10,194 nucleotides of DNA. It comes from Thermoplasmata archaeon. Lineage in GTDB: Archaea > Thermoplasmatota > Thermoplasmata > Lutacidiplasmatales > UBA184. The position numbers and the translations under genes were made by a program. The stretch is from NCBI GenBank assembly GCA_030043545.1, contig JASHXM010000066.1, forward strand, positions 1 through 10,194, in the 5' to 3' direction. Numbering within the stretch: position 1 is the first letter of the stretch; each line of letters opens with the position of its first letter. This document shows, in pieces, positions 6,306 through 10,194 of the stretch. The notes under the pieces were generated by a model that saw only the letters and a list, made by a program, of their open reading frames with translations, did no database searches and had not been told where the DNA came from.

Positions 6306-7013
6306 GTGGCCGACTCGCTGGCGGCGGTCCGGGACGAGGTCGTCGCCTGCCGTCGGTGCCCGCGGCTCGTGGAGTACCGGGGGCGCGTCGCGCGGGAGAA
6401 GAAGCGCGCGTTCCGGACGGACGACTACTGGGGACGCGGCGTCCCGGGATTCGGCGACCCGAATGCCCGGCTCGTCGCCGTGGGGCTCGCCCCGGCGGCC
6501 CACGGGTCGAACCGGACCGGACGCGTCTTCACCGGCGACCGCTCCGCCGCGTTCCTGGTCGACGCCTTCCACGCCGCCGGCTACGCCAACCAGTCGACCT
6601 CGGAGCGGCGGGGCGACGGCCTCCGCTACACCGACCTCTACCTGACCGCGGCGGTCCGGTGCGTTCCCCCGGGAAACCAGCCCCGACCGAACGAGCGAGC
6701 GAACTGCGCGCCGTACCTCGAGCGCGAGCTTCGCCTGCTCCCCGAGACCCGGGCGATCCTCGCCCTGGGCGGGTTCGCCTGGGACGCGCTGCGCGACGTC
6801 GTCGCGCGAGCGTACGGGGTCCCGGTCCCGTCCGCGGCGTTCGCGCACGGAGCGTGCGTCCCGCTCGGAGCCGGTCGCCCACTGCTGTGGGCGTCGTACC
6901 ATCCGAGCCCGCAGAACACGCAGACCGGCAAGCTCACCCGAGCGATGCTCGTCGATCTGTTGCGGCGGATCCGCGCGTCGTATTCGGGGACGCCGTCGTC
7001 CCACGCCGGGTGA
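6306..7013 (+). CDS. udg: Family 5 (UDGb-type) uracil-DNA glycosylase
   Basis: DNA-repair glycosylase that removes uracil, and in this family often hypoxanthine, from DNA by cleaving the N-glycosidic bond. It has 235 residues. Motif 1 is GLAPAAHGSNR (60-70), followed by TGRVFTGDR. The GLAPA form, lacking the Asp/Asn that family 4 enzymes have there, points to family 5. The C-terminal motif HPSPQNTQTG starts at His199. Cysteines at 15, 18, 119 and 134 fit the 4Fe-4S cluster shared by families 4 and 5. The GTG start gives the normal N-terminus directly ahead of the C-x2-C pair and has a TATA-like element 22-27 nt upstream. tgtA begins 16 nt after the stop, so the two are probably co-transcribed. 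Repair of deaminated cytosine would matter in such GC-rich DNA. Confidence 0.93.
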   Translation: MADSLAAVRDEVVACRRCPRLVEYRGRVAREKKRAFRTDDYWGRGVPGFGDPNARLVAVGLAPAAHGSNRTGRVFTGDRSAAFLVDAFHAAGYANQSTSERRGDGLRYTDLYLTAAVRCVPPGNQPRPNERANCAPYLERELRLLPETRAILALGGFAWDALRDVVARAYGVPVPSAAFAHGACVPLGAGRPLLWASYHPSPQNTQTGKLTRAMLVDLLRRIRASYSGTPSSHAG

Positions 7014-7029
7014 GGAGCGGGCGAACGAG

Positions 7030-9015
7030 ATGGTCGACTTCGAGCTCCTCGAGCGGGACGGGCTCGCGCGCCTCGGCCGGTTCCCCACCCCGCACGGCCC
7101 GATCGAGACGCCCGCGCTGTTGCCCGTCGTCCATCCGGACCCGGCCCGTCAGCCGTGGAGCCCCACCGAGCTGCGGGAGCGACTCGGGCTCCGGGCGGTG
7201 ATCACGTCGGCGTACATCACCTGGCGAACTCCGCCGCTCCGCGCGACCGCCGAGTCGACGGGGATCCACGGTCTGCTCGGGTTCGACGGGCCGGTGATGA
7301 CCGACTCCGGCGCGTTCCAGCAGCACGCGTACGGGTCGGTCGAGGTCGGGGCCGACGAGATCCTCGCGTTCCAGGGGGCGATCGGGAGCGACATCGCCAC
7401 CGCGCTCGACCTGTTCACCGAACCGGATGCGACGCACGACGCGGCGGCGGAGGCGCTGGCCGAAACCGAACGCCGGCTCCGGGCGGCGCGCGCCGCCCGG
7501 ACGGCGCTCCTCGCCGCCCCGGTGCAGGGGGGCCGATTCCCCGACCTGCGCTACCGGGCCGCGCAGCGCGCGAGCGAGGTCGCCGACGTCCTCGCCGTCG
7601 GCGGGGTCGTGCCGCTGTTCGAGCGGTACCGGTTCGCCGAGCTCGCCCGGGTCCTCGCGGCGGCGCGCCCGGGACTGACGCCCGCCGCCCCGGTCCACTT
7701 GTTCGGCGCCGGCCACCCGATGGTGTTCGCGTTCGCCGCGCTGTTCGGCGCCGACCTGTTCGACTCGTCCGCCTACCACAAGTTCGCCCGCCGAGGACAG
7801 CTGATGTTCCCCGAGGGCACGATCGCGCTCGACTCGGTGCGCGAGCCGATCTGCCGCTGCGGGCTGTGCGACGACGCGCCGCTCGACCAGGTCGCCCGAT
7901 GGCCGGCCGCCGAGCGCGAACGGCAGCTCGCCCTCCACAACCTTAGCGTCTCGGTCGAGGAGATCGCCCGGGTACGCCAGGCGATCCACGACGGAACGCT
8001 CTGGGAGCTCGTCGAACGGCGAGCGACCGCGCACCCGGCGTTGCGGGTCGGGGTCGAGGCGGCGACCGACGCCCCCGACGTCTTCCTGCCGACCGAGCCG
8101 GAGAGCCGTCGGGCGTTCCGGGAGGTCGGGGCGTCGAGCGTCCGCCGCCCGGCGATGGTCCGGTTTCGACGTCGCCTGGACGGATTCGTGGGCGGGCAAC
8201 CGACCCGCTCGCTGCCGTTCCGCGCGCCGTTGCGGCCGGAGTTCTTCGACCGGGTGCCGACGACCGACCCGAGCGGCCGTCCGATCCTGTGGACCGTTCG
8301 GACCCCGGTCGGCGACGTCCCGTGGGAACTGAGCGACCTCTATCCGGTCGGTCCGTACCTCGGACGCGAGGAGTTCGAGCGCGAAGCCGCCGCCCGGGCT
8401 CCGTCCGAGCTCACCGCCGCGCTCTCCGCCGAACCCCGGCTGGCCGGCGCGGCCCCGCAAGACCGGGACGCCGAGTGGACCGCCCGACAGGTCGGCGCGC
8501 TGCTCCTCTGGCAGTACGGAGCGGCGATCGCCGACGCGCTCGCGCCGGGGCTCACCGGTGAGCGGTCGCGACGGACCGGCCGGCTCCGACGGTTCCGCCG
8601 CGGCGACGCCCCCGCGTTCGTCCTCGGCACCGACGGGGTCCCTCGCCCGACGTTCCTCGGCGGGAGCCTGCTGCACGGGGCGTGCGACGCCGGCCGACAT
8701 CGGGTGTACGTCGCCGACGACGCGGTCGAGTTCGTGCGGAGCGGCCGGAGCCTCTTCTCGCGGTTCGTCGAGTCGGCCGATCCGGCCCTCCCCCCCGGGG
8801 CGAGCGCGCTCCTCGTCGACCGGCACGACGAGCTCCTTGCGGTCGGCCGGCTGCTGCTCGCCCCGTCCGAGATGGGCCGGCTGCGGCGGGGCGTGGCGGC
8901 CTGGGTCACGGCGCACGCCCGGCGGTCCGGCTCGGCGGACGACGAGGAGGAACTCCACGACGAGGTGCGGATCCCGCCCGACGGCGACGAACCCCTTATG
9001 CGCGGCGACCCCTAG
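7030..9015 (+). CDS. tgtA: Archaeosine tRNA-guanine transglycosylase
   Basis: Exchanges guanine-15 in the D-loop of archaeal tRNAs for preQ0, the first step to archaeosine. It has 661 residues, full length for the archaeal enzyme. The catalytic domain shows MTDSGAFQ with Asp92, LFDSSAYHKFA with Asp245 (the nucleophile region), APVQGG at 163-168, and the zinc site Cys275, Cys277, Cys280 plus His303. The middle holds the archaeal C1/C2 domains. The last ~90 residues (RHRVYVADDAVEFVRSG onward, from about 567) form a PUA domain for tRNA binding, with an acidic tail after it. The start codon ATG lies 14 nt after GGTGAGG, a possible ribosome-binding site overlapping the upstream stop; no TATA box is seen, consistent with operon expression from the glycosylase promoter. 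Confidence 0.95.
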   Translation: MVDFELLERDGLARLGRFPTPHGPIETPALLPVVHPDPARQPWSPTELRERLGLRAVITSAYITWRTPPLRATAESTGIHGLLGFDGPVMTDSGAFQQHAYGSVEVGADEILAFQGAIGSDIATALDLFTEPDATHDAAAEALAETERRLRAARAARTALLAAPVQGGRFPDLRYRAAQRASEVADVLAVGGVVPLFERYRFAELARVLAAARPGLTPAAPVHLFGAGHPMVFAFAALFGADLFDSSAYHKFARRGQLMFPEGTIALDSVREPICRCGLCDDAPLDQVARWPAAERERQLALHNLSVSVEEIARVRQAIHDGTLWELVERRATAHPALRVGVEAATDAPDVFLPTEPESRRAFREVGASSVRRPAMVRFRRRLDGFVGGQPTRSLPFRAPLRPEFFDRVPTTDPSGRPILWTVRTPVGDVPWELSDLYPVGPYLGREEFEREAAARAPSELTAALSAEPRLAGAAPQDRDAEWTARQVGALLLWQYGAAIADALAPGLTGERSRRTGRLRRFRRGDAPAFVLGTDGVPRPTFLGGSLLHGACDAGRHRVYVADDAVEFVRSGRSLFSRFVESADPALPPGASALLVDRHDELLAVGRLLLAPSEMGRLRRGVAAWVTAHARRSGSADDEEELHDEVRIPPDGDEPLMRGDP

Positions 9016-9028
9016 ACGCGTCGCACCG

Positions 9029-9259
9029 ATGACCCGGACGTTCCTGCTCCTCCAGCTCGACAGCGAGGGGAGCCCGTACTCGGCGGTCGCCGAGACGCTC
9101 GAGAGCCTCGGGTTCCAGCCCGAGACGGAAGGGTACGACTTCGTCTACGAGTGGGGCCGGTCGGCGTCGGTGCGCGAGACGCTCGAGTTCGCCGACCGGA
9201 TCCAGACCGCGCTCTCGGGGGCGCGCGTCCGATTCCGGATCGAGTCGACGGACGAGTAG
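9029..9259 (+). CDS. Small conserved-looking protein of unknown function (76 aa)
   Basis: I do not recognise this 76-residue protein. Its pattern is strand (TFLLLQLD, 4-11), helix (SPYSAVAETLESLGF, 15-29), strand (YDFVYEW, 36-42), helix (SVRETLEFADRIQTAL, 47-62) and strand (VRFRIEST, 67-74), which would fit a small alpha/beta, ferredoxin-like or ACT-like fold. It has no cysteines, membrane segment or signal peptide and is acidic. The ATG lies 13 nt after the tgtA stop, and kae1 begins 30 nt after its own stop, so it is probably part of that operon. A CTTAT stretch at 8995-8999 (30-34 nt upstream) could be a weak TATA element. It has the size of the KEOPS subunit Pcc1 but lacks its characteristic sequence features. 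Coding is supported by high third-position GC, good spacing and clean secondary-structure pattern. Confidence 0.8.
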   Translation: MTRTFLLLQLDSEGSPYSAVAETLESLGFQPETEGYDFVYEWGRSASVRETLEFADRIQTALSGARVRFRIESTDE

Positions 9260-9272
9260 CGCCGCCGCGGAC

Positions 9273-9279
9273 GGAGGGG
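9273..9279 (+). promoter_or_regulatory. Shine-Dalgarno-like site supporting the kae1 TTG start
   Basis: GGAGGGG lies 10 nt before the TTG at 9290. An in-frame TAG at 9257-9259 leaves no ATG or GTG start between it and the conserved Kae1 N-terminus, so this site and TTG together decide the start. Confidence 0.55.
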
Positions 9280-9289
9280 GGCGGGGGCG

Positions 9290-10194
9290 TTGGTCGTCCT
9301 CGGGATCGAGTCGACCGCGCACACGGCGTCGGTCGGCATCGTGGACGACGAGGCCCGCGTCGTCGCCCTCGCCTCCGACATGCACCGGCCGGCGACCGGG
9401 GGGATCCACCCGCGGGAGGCGGCGAACCATCACGTCGACGTGCTCCCCGGGCTGGTCCGTCGGGCGCTCGAGGAGGGGCACGTCGCTCCCTCCGAGGTCG
9501 AAGCGGTCGCCTTCGCGCAGGGCCCGGGGCTGGGCCCCTGCCTCCGCGCCGGGGCGACCGTGGCTCGGGTGCTCGCGCTCGCGTGGGCGCGACCGCTCGT
9601 GCCGGTCAATCACTGCGTCGCGCACGTCGAGATCGCCCGCGTGCTGAGCGGACTCGACGACCCGCTGCTGCTCTACGCGAGCGGCGGCAACACGCAGGTG
9701 ATCGCCTACGGGCGGGGACGTTACCGGGTCCTCGGCGAGACGCTCGACATCGGGATCGGCAACTTCCTCGACAAGCTGTGGATCGGGCTCGGCGGAACGT
9801 TCCCGGGCGGTCCCGCCCTCGAAGCCGAGGCGAAGGGCGGCCGCGAGCTCCTCGCCCTCCCGTACTCAGTGCACGGCATGGACGTCGCGTTCTCGGGGAT
9901 GCTGACGGCGGCGCTCGCTCTCCACGCCCGCGGCACGCCCCGACCGGACCTCGCCTTCTCCGTCGAGTCGACGGCGTACTCGATGCTGGCGGAGATCACC
10001 GAGCGGGCGCTCGCGCATCGGAAGAAGGGGTCGGTCGTCCTCGGCGGAGGCGTCGCGTGCAACGAGCGGCTCCGCGGGATGGTCCGCGCGATGGCGGAGA
10101 GCCACGGCGCCGAGACGTTCGCCCCCCCGCGCTCGCTGTGCGTCGACAACGGCGCGATGATCGCCTGGACCGGGCGGCTCGCCCTCGGCCACGG
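9290..10194 (+). CDS. kae1: Kae1/TsaD-family tRNA t6A synthesis protein (partial, C-terminus cut)
   Basis: Catalytic ATPase of the KEOPS complex, which transfers the threonylcarbamoyl group to adenosine-37 of ANN-decoding tRNAs. The 301 residues seen begin with VVLGIESTAHTASVGIV, the classic ASKHA nucleotide-binding start. The metal-binding histidines are His108 and His112 in VNHCVAHVE, SGGNTQVI at 131-138 is the phosphate loop, PGGP is at 172-175, and DNGAMIAW (from Asp286) holds the C-terminal metal Asp. The usual archaeal length is about 325 residues, so only the end is missing. Some archaea fuse the kinase Bud32 to Kae1; the right edge hides whether that is so here. The start must be TTG at 9290, because no ATG or GTG lies between the upstream in-frame stop and the conserved N-terminus. 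It follows the 76-aa gene by 30 nt. Confidence 0.95.
   Translation, partial: MVVLGIESTAHTASVGIVDDEARVVALASDMHRPATGGIHPREAANHHVDVLPGLVRRALEEGHVAPSEVEAVAFAQGPGLGPCLRAGATVARVLALAWARPLVPVNHCVAHVEIARVLSGLDDPLLLYASGGNTQVIAYGRGRYRVLGETLDIGIGNFLDKLWIGLGGTFPGGPALEAEAKGGRELLALPYSVHGMDVAFSGMLTAALALHARGTPRPDLAFSVESTAYSMLAEITERALAHRKKGSVVLGGGVACNERLRGMVRAMAESHGAETFAPPRSLCVDNGAMIAWTGRLALGH

Noticed and set aside
4753..6645. A 630-residue plus-strand open reading frame
   Set aside because: It spans antisense of the solenoid and methyltransferase genes and part of the glycosylase gene in a wrong frame. It is Ser/Pro/Arg-rich, low-complexity shadow sequence.
6934..8958. A 674-residue minus-strand open reading frame
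   Set aside because: It is fully antisense to tgtA, whose catalytic and zinc motifs are intact. The product is compositionally biased and has no recognisable motif.
9015..9022. Perfect 8-bp palindrome GACGCGTC just before the 76-aa gene
   Set aside because: It is very short and made of common GC-rich words; no second copy or promoter relation makes it more than chance.
9029..9259. Identification of the 76-aa protein as KEOPS subunit Pcc1
   Set aside because: Size and location fit, but I could not see the Pcc1-type C-terminal helix pattern with its conserved Ser/Leu-Arg region, so the name is not supported.

Overview
The window is very GC-rich DNA (about 70% by eye) from an archaeon. The evidence is an archaeosine tRNA-guanine transglycosylase with a PUA-type tail, a Kae1-type ATPase, a family-5 (UDGb-like) uracil-DNA glycosylase, an archaeal winged-helix regulator, and TATA-like elements placed about 23-31 nt upstream of several start codons, as expected for leaderless transcripts. 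The proteins are arginine-rich but not uniformly acidic, so a non-halophilic high-GC lineage, perhaps within Thermoplasmatota, is my guess; the sequence alone does not settle it.

Left part (1-2139): a minus-strand pair, a 48-residue stand-alone YHS protein followed by a copper-type P1B ATPase that also begins with a YHS domain and runs off the left edge, is divergent from a plus-strand single-domain rhodanese. The 88-nt gap between them carries back-to-back TATA-like elements.

Middle part (2140-6198): a plus-strand ABC ATPase and ABC-2 permease pair with a stop/start overlap converges on a minus-strand two-gene unit. That unit is a 405-residue bactofilin-like beta-solenoid with a strikingly regular ~17-residue repeat, followed 12 nt later by a winged-helix regulator. 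The solenoid promoter has a perfect 7+7 dyad abutting its TATA box. Upstream, on the same strand, lies a small SAM-dependent methyltransferase.

Right part (6306-10194): four plus-strand genes in a row encode the uracil-DNA glycosylase, tgtA, an unassigned 76-residue protein and kae1 (TTG start, cut by the right edge). Two of these make tRNA modifications (archaeosine at position 15; t6A at position 37), so this reads as a nucleic-acid maintenance and tRNA-modification cluster with one unknown member.

No stretch above 300 nt lacks a gene. I see no tRNA, rRNA, insertion sequence, CRISPR array or integrase. The strongest leads are the long archaeal solenoid with its dyad promoter and linked regulator, the tandem YHS arrangement for copper, and the small protein between tgtA and kae1.
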